DNA of 7,535 nt from NCBI GenBank assembly GCA_913057885.1, contig CAJXOI010000034.1, forward strand, positions 1-7,535. The letters are read 5' to 3'. Of the stretch, positions 1-6,673 are shown piece after piece (positions within the stretch are counted from its first letter, which is position 1; the number at the start of each line of letters is the position of its first letter). The DNA comes from an uncultured Micavibrio sp. Its GTDB lineage: Bacteria; Pseudomonadota; Alphaproteobacteria; Micavibrionales; UBA1664. The notes beneath the pieces are model-generated. The model was given only the letters and a program-made list of their open reading frames with translations, was not told where the DNA came from and ran no database searches. The position numbers were made by a program, and so were the translations under genes.

Positions 1-46
1 TAACAACCGGCACGACAACGGCGCCTCCTGCAAAACCTTGTGTCAT
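1..46 (-). CDS. Start of an unidentified protein, cut by the window edge
   Basis: An ATG on the minus strand (complement of 44-46) opens a frame with no stop to the window edge, giving MTQGFAGGAVVPVV. A near-ideal Shine-Dalgarno AGGAG (complement of about 54-58) lies 7 nt upstream, and a plausible promoter lies at 76-104. These signals make this a probable real start, divergent from the HD-GYP-like gene. Fifteen codons are too few to identify a family, so no function is offered. Confidence 0.6.
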   Translation of the reverse strand, partial: MTQGFAGGAVVVPVV

Positions 47-75
47 TCCTGTTCTCCTACCCTTTTTTACCAATA

Positions 76-104
76 GTTATAGTTTATTAAAACTTTCTTG
101 CGAA
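76..104 (-). promoter_or_regulatory. Candidate sigma-70 type promoter for the left-edge minus-strand gene
   Basis: Read on the minus strand there is a TTCGCA -35 (complement of 99-104, 4/6 match to TTGACA), a 17-nt spacer and a TATAAC -10 (complement of 76-81, 5/6 match to TATAAT). It sits about 30 nt upstream of the start at 46. It was found by eye in an AT-rich stretch, so a chance match is possible. No equally good plus-strand promoter for the gene at 136 was seen in this spacer. Confidence 0.35.
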
Positions 105-135
105 ACTGTGAATAATAGGTCAAATTTGAAACAAT

Positions 136-795
136 ATGGTATTAAAACCCGAACATCAGTCGTTTATAGACGACCAATTTGCGCAATTGTCTGCCTTTGA
201 TGATTTACGTCCCTCGGATCGTTTAAATAAATTCCCCGAACATTCCCTGAGGGTTGCACAAAGCATGAGGTCGCTCGCTCAAAAAATGGGCTATGACGAT
301 AATATGTGCGATGTCCTTTATGCTGTTACCATGATCCACGATATCGGAAAAATGGATTTGCCCGTTGAAATTTGGGATTTTAACGAACGGGATGAAAATG
401 GCGCGCCACTTAAGCCGCCGGAGTCACTCAAAGAGCATCGTCGTCAACATACTAAATTAGGCGTCGAACGTGTCAAAGCGGCCTTTCCTGAGAGTTGGGA
501 TAAGGACCCTGTTTTACGCCTGATGTGTGATTTAATGCTTAATCATCATGAAATGATTGATGGAAGCGGTCATTTTGGTAAGACCGATGCCGAGCTGACG
601 CGAGAAGTGCAGATGTTATGTATCTGCGACGCCATGGATGGGTGGCAAATACCCCATCCTCATAAAACCCCAGAGGAATTAGCGCCCTCTTACATCCTAA
701 ACAATAAAATGATGGATGGACGTTTTAATAAAACAATATTACAACAGTTCAAGGACGTTATTCTGCATCAGCCTAAGCCTTCCCTATCAAAATAA
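136..795 (+). CDS. HD-GYP-like metal-dependent phosphohydrolase, single domain
   Basis: This is a 219-residue soluble protein made almost entirely of one HD-GYP-type HD domain, with no signal peptide, membrane segment or receiver domain. HD-GYP enzymes hydrolyse cyclic di-GMP, and the broader HD superfamily hydrolyses other phosphoesters. Visible motifs are H36 (HSLRVA), the HDIGK signature with H68/D69, H105 in HTKLGVE, the HHE..DGSG block with H137/H138, and D165 in CDAMD. These match the usual di-metal ligands, so the site looks intact. The diagnostic G-Y-P is replaced by G145-H146-F147, so c-di-GMP activity is uncertain. The extra Glu of trimetal members, four residues before the first His, is Lys here. 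No strong ribosome binding site precedes the ATG; an AGG lies about 16 nt upstream. An alternative is a general HD hydrolase or a c-di-GMP effector. Confidence 0.85.
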   Translation: MVLKPEHQSFIDDQFAQLSAFDDLRPSDRLNKFPEHSLRVAQSMRSLAQKMGYDDNMCDVLYAVTMIHDIGKMDLPVEIWDFNERDENGAPLKPPESLKEHRRQHTKLGVERVKAAFPESWDKDPVLRLMCDLMLNHHEMIDGSGHFGKTDAELTREVQMLCICDAMDGWQIPHPHKTPEELAPSYILNNKMMDGRFNKTILQQFKDVILHQPKPSLSK

Positions 796-860
796 AATGT
801 TTCTGAAAAAAAGCATGACAACAATCATTCTATATGCTTACGTAATATTTACTTAACCGG

Positions 861-867
861 TAAGGAG
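861..867 (+). promoter_or_regulatory. Strong ribosome binding site for the exported four-cysteine protein
   Basis: TAAGGAG lies 6 nt before the ATG at 874 and matches the anti-Shine-Dalgarno sequence closely. It fixes this start and suggests that the first gene of the NfeD-slipin group is well translated. The spacer at 796-873 shows no convincing -35/-10 pair. Confidence 0.75.
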
Positions 868-873
868 AAAAAA

Positions 874-1266
874 ATGATAAGAAATATAATTGCAGCAGCA
901 CTCACCACGGTGGCTCTTACATCATCCACGAAGGCCGATGAAGATGGCCCAAACTTATTCGGAATGGACAATGCGTGTCAAAACGTTATGCCTGATGAGT
1001 ATCCAAACGTTTTATCACCGGATGTTACGGTTGGCGTCAATGTTGAAGAAAACACCGTCATGATGTTACGATGCGCAAACGATCATCGCTATGAGCTTTC
1101 ATGTCCTCAGTTGGCCGCACTCGTGGCATTTCGTAATGCAGCCATGCCAGCACTGATCCGCGATGGTGCTCCTGTTGCTCAGGTGATAGATTATTTTAAC
1201 AATGCAGAAGACGCACTCGCAACTTACTGTATTTCGACCCATAAACCAGGACAATCGCCAACTTAA
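874..1266 (+). CDS. Small exported four-cysteine protein, unknown function
   Basis: The 130-residue product is not a family I recognise. Residues 1-21 look like a Sec signal peptide: a basic N-end (MIRN), an Ala/Leu/Thr hydrophobic core, and a cleavage site after T-K-A21 before an acidic stretch (DED). The mature protein of about 109 residues has four cysteines (C35, C67, C77, C119), an even number that could form two disulfides in the periplasm. Residues 78-120 look largely helical. No lipobox, membrane anchor or catalytic motif is seen. It ends with tandem TAA stops only 5 nt before the NfeD gene, so the two are almost certainly co-transcribed, and it may work with the NfeD-slipin pair. That link rests on position only. 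Confidence 0.75.
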   Translation: MIRNIIAAALTTVALTSSTKADEDGPNLFGMDNACQNVMPDEYPNVLSPDVTVGVNVEENTVMMLRCANDHRYELSCPQLAALVAFRNAAMPALIRDGAPVAQVIDYFNNAEDALATYCISTHKPGQSPT

Positions 1267-1271
1267 TAAAC

Positions 1272-1706
1272 ATGTCAGTCGAAGCCCTCTTTATCACAGC
1301 GTTAGTTCTTATTCTTATCGAGATTTTTGTGCCCAGCGCCGGCCTACTAACCCTTGGCGGGTTTGTGGCATTTTGTGCGGGTGTTATTCTGCTATTGATG
1401 AGCGACACCACGCATTTTTACGGCCTATCCGTTGAAATCGTGATTGCCATTGGTGTGTTAATTTTCATTACGTTTGCTGCCTTTGGCTATTACGTCCTCA
1501 AAATCTATGGCCGCAAAACAACAACGGGCATAGAGGCCATGATCGGGCAAGAGGTTATGGTCATAGCCTGGACAGGCAATAAAGGACGCATAGAGTTTGA
1601 AGGCGAAGCATGGCGTGCCGTGGGCGACGGAGACATTCAATCGGGCGATGTTGTCCGTATTCTCGATTACGATAATATGACTTTAACGGTAAAAAAGGAA
1701 AATTAA
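1272..1706 (+). CDS. Short-form NfeD family membrane protein (NfeD1b type)
   Basis: This 144-residue protein has three hydrophobic segments (about 3-22, 24-43 and 53-78) followed by a soluble C-terminal OB-fold domain (about 86-141). The domain has typical NfeD features: GIEAMIGQ at 86-93, GEAWRA at 111-116, and a closing GDVVRILDYDNMTLTVKK stretch. It lacks the N-terminal ClpP-like serine protease domain of long NfeD proteins, so it is the short form expected beside a slipin gene. The family is thought to partner SPFH proteins in membrane organisation, but its exact biochemical role is unsettled. It starts 5 nt after the upstream stop with only a weak ribosome binding site, which suggests translational coupling. 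The slipin gene follows after 3 nt. Confidence 0.9.
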   Translation: MSVEALFITALVLILIEIFVPSAGLLTLGGFVAFCAGVILLLMSDTTHFYGLSVEIVIAIGVLIFITFAAFGYYVLKIYGRKTTTGIEAMIGQEVMVIAWTGNKGRIEFEGEAWRAVGDGDIQSGDVVRILDYDNMTLTVKKEN

Positions 1707-1709
1707 ACC

Positions 1710-2447
1710 ATGGAATTTTTATTTGTACTTCTTATCCCTCTGCTCTTCTTCCTTGCGACATCTGTGCGCATTATGAAGGAATATCAACGCGGGGTTGTTT
1801 ATACATTGGGGCGATATACCCATACTACGGGGCCGGGTTTGATTATCTTGATACCGATAGTCCAACAAATGACAACGGTCGACCTTCGTATTTTAACAGA
1901 AGATGTCCCGTCCCAGGATGTTATTTCCAAAGATAATATTTCGGTGCGTGTGTCGGCCGTGATTTATTACCGTGTTGTCGATCCGGCGGATGCGATTAAC
2001 AAGGTTGAAAATTACTATCAAGCCACATCAGAATTGGCGCAAACAACATTGCGATCCGTCCTTGGAAAACATGAATTGGATGACATGTTGGCCAAGCGAG
2101 ATGAACTTAACCTAGACCTTCAAGCCATTTTGGATAAAGCGACAGAAGGTTGGGGTATTAAAGTTGTGAATGTCGAGCTGAAACATATCGATATTGACCC
2201 GTCAATGATCCGCGCCATTGCCAAACAGGCCGAGGCCGAACGAGAACGACGCGCCAAAGTTATCAATGCCGATGGTGAATTTCAGGCGGCAAAACAATTG
2301 GATGCGGCGGCTGAAATCATGGCTAAACGCCCGGAAACGATGCAGTTGCGCTATTTATCTGCCTTAACAGAAATTGCAGACGATAAAACAAATACAATCG
2401 TTATGCCGATCCCCGATATATTAAATAACATGTTAGGAAAAAAATAG
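1710..2447 (+). CDS. Slipin (SPFH/stomatin/band 7 family membrane protein)
   Basis: The 245-residue protein begins with a hydrophobic anchor (about 1-20), followed by an SPFH/band 7 domain (about 22-180). Recognisable blocks are EYQRGVVYTLGRY, GPGLIILIPIVQ, the DVPSQDVISKDN region and VELKHIDIDPSM. A charged, Ala/Glu-rich helical region (about 165-210) should support oligomerisation, and the end TIVMPIPDIL is typical of the family. Length and ends match a complete slipin. Family members form large membrane-bound rings and are linked to membrane microdomains and protein quality control. An AGGAA ribosome binding site lies 9 nt upstream of the ATG, inside the end of the NfeD gene. The last 47 bp overlap the convergent minus-strand gene, and no terminator hairpin follows. 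Confidence 0.95.
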   Translation: MEFLFVLLIPLLFFLATSVRIMKEYQRGVVYTLGRYTHTTGPGLIILIPIVQQMTTVDLRILTEDVPSQDVISKDNISVRVSAVIYYRVVDPADAINKVENYYQATSELAQTTLRSVLGKHELDDMLAKRDELNLDLQAILDKATEGWGIKVVNVELKHIDIDPSMIRAIAKQAEAERERRAKVINADGEFQAAKQLDAAAEIMAKRPETMQLRYLSALTEIADDKTNTIVMPIPDILNNMLGKK

Positions 2448-2730
2448 CGGTAACCAATTCAATCAACGGATATCGAATTGATATGGGGGCGTTGCAGTGT
2501 TTGCATCGCCCTTTATTCATGCACCATGACAAAACAGGAACAAGGTCGCGCACACTTAGCACTGTGCCACAAGATGGGCATTTTGATCGCTTGGCTTCTT
2601 TCCCCCACAGCCATGGGTCTCCACTAGACAGGCGATAAAATAAAAATGTCAGGAAACTACCAATAATCAGGCCAAATATTCCCACCACTAAGAAACCGAG
2701 CCATGGAAATATCTCTAAAACAATAGGCAC
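2401..2730 (-). CDS. Stand-alone prepilin peptidase N-terminal domain (A24 N-terminal type), no protease half
   Basis: The 109-residue protein matches the N-terminal part of type IV prepilin peptidases (PilD/GspO). It has a first membrane segment with the G24-S25-F26 motif and YRL, then a cytoplasmic loop with C51-P-S-C54, DLVPVLSW (62-69) and C76-K-H-C79, then RYPLIELV (86-93) leading into a second hydrophobic stretch. In full enzymes of about 250 residues or more, this cysteine-rich part is associated with N-methylation of the processed pilin. Here the C-terminal aspartyl peptidase domain (GxGD type) is absent, because the frame stops inside the convergent slipin gene. Residues 95-109 are encoded opposite slipin codons. 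It starts with GTG directly after the TAA of the TPR gene, with a weak GGCGGA about 13 nt upstream. It could be a functional orphan domain or a truncated remnant; it cannot cleave prepilins alone. Confidence 0.8.
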   Translation of the reverse strand: MPIVLEIFPWLGFLVVGIFGLIIGSFLTFLFYRLSSGDPWLWGKEAKRSKCPSCGTVLSVRDLVPVLSWCMNKGRCKHCNAPISIRYPLIELVTAIFFLTCYLIYRGSA

Positions 2731-4422
2731 TTATTGTTGCAATTCCGCCATTGAATCGTAGATCGCCATGCGATCCAGCCCAGAGCTATTCATCACATCA
2801 AGTTGAAGCGCCTTGCGATACCAGTTCATAGCGTTAGGCACATCATTCATTGCCTTATAGGCATCAGCAACATTCAACGCTGTGCGTGCACTTCTGGGGT
2901 TTTGCCGCGCCTGTTGTAATAAAACAGTGATACCAGAAGATTGCATTGATGGCGATTGTGGTGACGGAGTAAACGTGGGAGCGACCTGCTGATTCTGCAT
3001 TCTTAATTTCGCTTGCGACAATTGACGACCCGTCAATGCCGCTGTGTTCGCAGGGTCATCCGCCAAAATAGCCTGATAAAGTGTTAATGCCTGTTGAAAA
3101 TTCTGTCTTTCAAAAGCGTTTCTGGCTTGTTCGACGCGGGGGTCTTCACGTTTAACAGGTTTTGGCGCTTTTGGCGCAGACGGTATTTTATCAGCCTGAA
3201 CAACAGGTTGCGCAACAATTTGATCAACATCTATTGGTTTGGTTTCCTCTTCGACAATTTCAACCTCTTCTCGTGTCGCTTCAACTTCGACAGACTCTCT
3301 ATTCATCTCTTGATGATCAGGCGTCGCCTGTATATCATTCTCTTCGGTGGTGACATCAACACTGGTCACATCGTTTTCAAGGTTTGTATCGACCTCTTGA
3401 GTCGGCTCATTTTGTTCTACGGTCGCATTATCTTCCTCAAGATCGAGGATTTCTTCTTCAACCTCCTCTACAGAAGCGATTTCTGCTTCCACTGCCATAG
3501 GTTCAACCTCATCGCCATTCTGACTTGGTGCAACCACCTCGGGCAGAATATCGCCTTCTTCAATGATAGGTTCTTCATCCAAGAGAATCTCTTCCACCTC
3601 CGCAATTTCAGCGGATGGCATTTCTTCGACAATTTGTGTCTCTTCATCCATAGAGGGGGCGGGTTTTGCCTCTGCAATACCATCCTCTGGCATTTCTTCT
3701 TGCTCGGACGCGTCCTCAGTGATCATGACGCCCATCTGATCAACTGCATCATCTGATTGCACCATCTCGTCTTCTGACACCATAGGGGCGGATGGAATTT
3801 GATCAAAGAAATCTTCGCTGGGTGATTGTTCCGTCGTTTCTGTAGGGACATCAGGAAAAAGCTCCTCAGGTTCAGGAGCCTGTTGTGCAATAGCCAATGC
3901 ATCAGCAATTGTCTCAGCAGGTTCCTCGGCTACCAGAGACGTATCCTCAACATCACCCACAAGGTCATTCACCTCAGAATCGCTTGGCATGGGCAAGGTG
4001 TCGGCCATTTGAGGTTCAGGAACCAGATTTTGAGGCTCAGTATTATCATCAATCACATTCTGTGTTTGATTGGCGACAGTTCCCATAAGGTTTTGTCCAC
4101 CTTCTTGAACATATCCTTGAACCCAATCCATTTGTTCTTGGTTTATCAGTTTAGGTGCGTAAACCACACCTGCGTACCCTACGCCGCCTAAAGCGCCAAG
4201 GAAAACGGCATAAGTGAACAATTGACTAACGAGTCCTTTTTTCTTTTTTCCGGCAGAACGTTTTTTTACCTCGGCCTTGGGCTCTTCAAATTCGGGAGGA
4301 GCGAAATTATCAACATCCTCATCATCAACAATCGGAAACTCTTCTTCTTGTTGCTCAAGAAATTGATCCATATCTTCGATTTCCTTATCGAAACCGGGCA
4401 ACTCGTCTTTCTTATCAGTCAT
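2731..4422 (-). CDS. Single-pass membrane protein with acidic region and C-terminal TPRs
   Basis: This 563-residue protein has an acidic N-terminus (1-50), a basic stop (KKRSAGKKKK, 53-62), one membrane segment (about 66-89), a very long acidic low-complexity region (about 92-410, rich in Glu, Asp, Val, Pro), a basic Pro/Lys linker (412-426), and TPR-like helices at about 428-472 and 503-547 (AFERQNFQQALTLYQAILADDP; NVADAYKAMNDVPNAMNWYRKAL). The positive-inside rule places the N-terminus in the cytoplasm and the acidic and TPR parts in the periplasm. I do not recognise a named family. TPRs suggest a scaffold, and the adjacent prepilin-peptidase-like domain hints at pilus or secretion assembly. 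FimV-like proteins are also acidic with TPRs but have a different topology. A good AGAGGA ribosome binding site precedes the ATG by about 7 nt, and the MATE gene ends 28 bp upstream. Confidence 0.85.
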   Translation of the reverse strand: MTDKKDELPGFDKEIEDMDQFLEQQEEEFPIVDDEDVDNFAPPEFEEPKAEVKKRSAGKKKKGLVSQLFTYAVFLGALGGVGYAGVVYAPKLINQEQMDWVQGYVQEGGQNLMGTVANQTQNVIDDNTEPQNLVPEPQMADTLPMPSDSEVNDLVGDVEDTSLVAEEPAETIADALAIAQQAPEPEELFPDVPTETTEQSPSEDFFDQIPSAPMVSEDEMVQSDDAVDQMGVMITEDASEQEEMPEDGIAEAKPAPSMDEETQIVEEMPSAEIAEVEEILLDEEPIIEEGDILPEVVAPSQNGDEVEPMAVEAEIASVEEVEEEILDLEEDNATVEQNEPTQEVDTNLENDVTSVDVTTEENDIQATPDHQEMNRESVEVEATREEVEIVEEETKPIDVDQIVAQPVVQADKIPSAPKAPKPVKREDPRVEQARNAFERQNFQQALTLYQAILADDPANTAALTGRQLSQAKLRMQNQQVAPTFTPSPQSPSMQSSGITVLLQQARQNPRSARTALNVADAYKAMNDVPNAMNWYRKALQLDVMNSSGLDRMAIYDSMAELQQ

Positions 4423-4429
4423 TATTTTT

Positions 4430-4434
4430 CCTCT
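4430..4434 (-). promoter_or_regulatory. Ribosome binding site of the acidic TPR gene
   Basis: On the minus strand AGAGG lies 7 nt before the ATG at 4422. It is the clearest internal ribosome binding site in the five-gene minus-strand run and supports independent initiation of this gene rather than coupling alone. Confidence 0.65.
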
Positions 4435-4450
4435 GTAGAGTAAAGTAATA

Positions 4451-5827
4451 CTAGATTAAGGTTTTTAAGCTTTGAAAGCAATCCAGTCTTTTAATACAAA
4501 TCACAGCCATAATAAAACTGAGGGCATTAGTGATAATAATTGACCACAAAAATCCAGCCTCACCATAATAAACGGTCATCAGCCATGCCAAAGGCAACGC
4601 CAACACAAAGGCCCTAACGATATTAAGTACAAGTGATATTTTGGGTTGCTCCATTGCATTCATTGCGGACGTCACAACAAGAAATATGCTCAGCCCAATC
4701 AGGGAGATGGGAACGTAAATCAAATAGTGTGTAATAAAAGAGCGAATATCCTGATCATCTGAAAACATCATCGCAATGGCATATGAAAACACCCCTAAAA
4801 ATACGGCACAACCAATGCCATAGACAATTGAAAATTTCATTGCCTTTCGTATGGCTTCTTCCACACGGTCACTAAAACCTGCACCATAATTTTGGCCTAT
4901 TAACGGTGCAATCCCCCCCGCCAAGGCCATAATAGGGATTAAAGCAAAAGCCTCGACGCGTGTTACAACACCGAAACCGGCAACGGCGTCATCCCCTATC
5001 CCAGATAAAATCGTTGTATAGCCATAAGCGACCAGTGGTGTAATGATATTCGCCAAAGACACGGGAATGGCGATAATGAATAACGCCTTTAAAGAACGTT
5101 TCCAACTTTCACGGCACAAAAGGGGATAAAAATGGATCAGTTTTTCTTTGATCCATAAAATTGCCAAAGATGTCACTGCCCCAGCGATATAGGCGATCAC
5201 TGTAGCCCATGCCGCTCCTGCTAATCCCATTGCGGGGATCCCCATAAATCCAAAAATTAAGATTGGATCCAAAATCAAATTCACAACCGCAATAGTCGTC
5301 ATGACAACAGCTGGAGATACTGAGTCACCAGCCCCGCGAATGGCAGAATTCGCCACAACAGGAATACCCAAAAATATCGCCCCGATAAACCAAATATCCA
5401 TATATTCATGGATAAGGTCGCGTGTGAGAGCATCTGCTCCCATCGCTGCAAAAAGAGTATCTGAAATTGTCAGGAAAGCGAATGCCAGAATAGCCGTTAA
5501 AATCAAAATCGAAGTTAACCCCACGATTACCGTCTCTTTAACTTCCTCTGTTTTTTGGGCACCGATTTTACGGGATACAACGGCGCTCATAGCAATCGCC
5601 ATACCAAAAATCATATTAAAAAACAATGTAATAACCGGAAAGGCATACCCCATAGCCGTTAACGGCCCCGAGCCAAGCAAACTTACAAAATATGTATCCA
5701 CTAACGACACACAAATAATCGCGCCGATACCAATTGTCATAGGCAACGTCATACGCATTATATGAGGGACAATTTCCCCCTTTGTCATGTCGCGTTTCGT
5801 GGTTTTTTGCGATTGATTTTGTACCAT
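4451..5827 (-). CDS. MATE-family multidrug/lipid exporter (MOP superfamily)
   Basis: The 458-residue integral membrane protein has the length and hydrophobic pattern of a 12-helix MATE transporter. Family marks are the acidic residue of the first helix (D44 in LVDTYFV, the position of the key Asp of NorM proteins), RGAGDS (164-169), NLILDPILIFG (183-193), GAAWAT (204-209) and, in the second half, GQNYGAG (311-317) with a following RVEEA. MATE proteins export organic cations and other substrates using H+ or Na+ gradients, and the superfamily also contains lipid-linked flippases (MurJ, Wzx). The substrate cannot be read from sequence. Its place 12 bp after olsA and 28 bp before the TPR gene makes a role in lipid handling possible but unproven. 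The ribosome binding site is weak (AGGGCAG region). Met14 is an alternative start, but it has no ribosome binding site. Confidence 0.92.
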   Translation of the reverse strand: MVQNQSQKTTKRDMTKGEIVPHIMRMTLPMTIGIGAIICVSLVDTYFVSLLGSGPLTAMGYAFPVITLFFNMIFGMAIAMSAVVSRKIGAQKTEEVKETVIVGLTSILILTAILAFAFLTISDTLFAAMGADALTRDLIHEYMDIWFIGAIFLGIPVVANSAIRGAGDSVSPAVVMTTIAVVNLILDPILIFGFMGIPAMGLAGAAWATVIAYIAGAVTSLAILWIKEKLIHFYPLLCRESWKRSLKALFIIAIPVSLANIITPLVAYGYTTILSGIGDDAVAGFGVVTRVEAFALIPIMALAGGIAPLIGQNYGAGFSDRVEEAIRKAMKFSIVYGIGCAVFLGVFSYAIAMMFSDDQDIRSFITHYLIYVPISLIGLSIFLVVTSAMNAMEQPKISLVLNIVRAFVLALPLAWLMTVYYGEAGFLWSIIITNALSFIMAVICIKRLDCFQSLKTLI

Positions 5828-5839
5828 TAATGAACTGCC

Positions 5840-6673
5840 CTAGCCTTTTATAACCTTCGATACACGATCTTGGGCGGCATTGGCAATATCAAAACGGTGA
5901 ACAAAATCCTTTGTCGATAGTGGGGCTAACATATGCACCTCGACCGTGCATGATTTTGTATGGGCAAAGTCCCACAAATGCGGTGCTAAATCCATATCAC
6001 CATACCATGCATATAAATCCCGCAAATCACGACGATCAGGTGTCACAACCTCATTGTTAATTTTCGTATGTTTGATCGCCACGGGTTGAATCAACGCCTG
6101 ATCAATCACCTCGTAATTTCCGGCTTGGGATTTATCATCAGGAAAAAATATTCCCAATAGACCGGCCTTAAATTGCATCACATCAAATCCATCTGTCGAT
6201 GTTCCCTCGGGAAACAAGATAATATCAAAATCTTTATCCATCGCCGTGGCAATTGCCTGCCGTGATTGCATAATAGCTGATTTATCCCTTTTAATAAAAA
6301 TTGTCTTTTGAAGTTTGGCTAAAAATCCAAATCCCGGCCACGAGGCAACCTCGCTTTTAGCAACAAAACACCCATCTAAAAACGATCCCAAAACGATGAT
6401 ATCTAAATAAGAGTCATGGTTACACAAATAGATCACAGGGTGATTTTTGCGATGGGCGTTCTCACCAACTTGTTTAATTTTAATATTGAAAATTACACAG
6501 CACATTTTGTGAAACCACATGGTGACATCCAAACGGCGTGTGAGGATATACCAAATCGTATGCATGAGGACGAGAGTGATTGTCCCAACAAAAAAGGCCA
6601 TCAACCTGGCAATGGCAAGAAGGTGAATGCTTATTTTATTCACGTCCGAATTCCGCGCCTGTTTTTCTTTCAT
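5840..6673 (-). CDS. olsA: Lyso-ornithine lipid O-acyltransferase (PlsC-type fold)
   Basis: This 277-residue acyltransferase would transfer an acyl chain to the 3-hydroxyl of lyso-ornithine lipid, completing ornithine lipid at the inner membrane. It shows an N-terminal hydrophobic segment (about 18-45), the catalytic HX4D motif in N85-H86-DSYL-D91, a second block FIKRD (126-130), the substrate-binding FPEGT (154-158) and a Pro-containing block QPVAIKH (196-202). These identify the PlsC/LPLAT family. Assignment as OlsA instead of a general 1-acyl-glycerol-phosphate acyltransferase (PlsC) rests on the adjacent olsB. The ATG at 6673 lies inside olsB (38-bp overlap) and has no ribosome binding site. 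A GTG at codon 11 (6643) has a GCGGA about 8 nt upstream and would overlap olsB by only 8 bp, so it may be the true start. All motifs are unaffected by the choice. Confidence 0.85.
   Translation of the reverse strand: MKEKQARNSDVNKISIHLLAIARLMAFFVGTITLVLMHTIWYILTRRLDVTMWFHKMCCVIFNIKIKQVGENAHRKNHPVIYLCNHDSYLDIIVLGSFLDGCFVAKSEVASWPGFGFLAKLQKTIFIKRDKSAIMQSRQAIATAMDKDFDIILFPEGTSTDGFDVMQFKAGLLGIFFPDDKSQAGNYEVIDQALIQPVAIKHTKINNEVVTPDRRDLRDLYAWYGDMDLAPHLWDFAHTKSCTVEVHMLAPLSTKDFVHRFDIANAAQDRVSKVIKG

Noticed and set aside
811..839. AAGCAT/ATGCTT inverted repeat as a terminator after the HD-GYP-like gene
   Set aside because: The stem is only 6 bp and AT-rich, the loop is 17 nt, and no T-run follows on the plus strand. 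The A-run before it would suit only a minus-strand terminator, and no minus-strand gene ends there.
1196..1640. Short open frames on both strands in other frames of the exported-protein and NfeD genes
   Set aside because: The annotated frames have a signal peptide, membrane segments and OB-fold motifs. The others have no such features.
2455..2480. CAATTC/GAATTG inverted repeat as a terminator after slipin
   Set aside because: The stem is weak with a 14-nt loop and no U-run, and it lies within the coding region of the orphan prepilin-peptidase domain.
3094..3756. 220-codon open frame on the plus strand
   Set aside because: It lies entirely opposite the acidic region of the TPR gene. Its Phe/Leu/Asn/Arg-rich product is what antisense of Glu/Asp-rich codons gives, and it has no domain or ribosome binding site.
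2731..4422. FimV identity for the acidic TPR protein
   Set aside because: FimV has a periplasmic LysM-bearing N-terminus and a cytoplasmic acidic TPR part. Here no LysM is seen and charge placement predicts the reverse topology.
5301..5765. 154-codon open frame on the plus strand
   Set aside because: It is antisense to the MATE gene, whose conserved motifs cover this stretch. The product is a low-complexity mix of Ile, Ala and Thr with no recognisable family.
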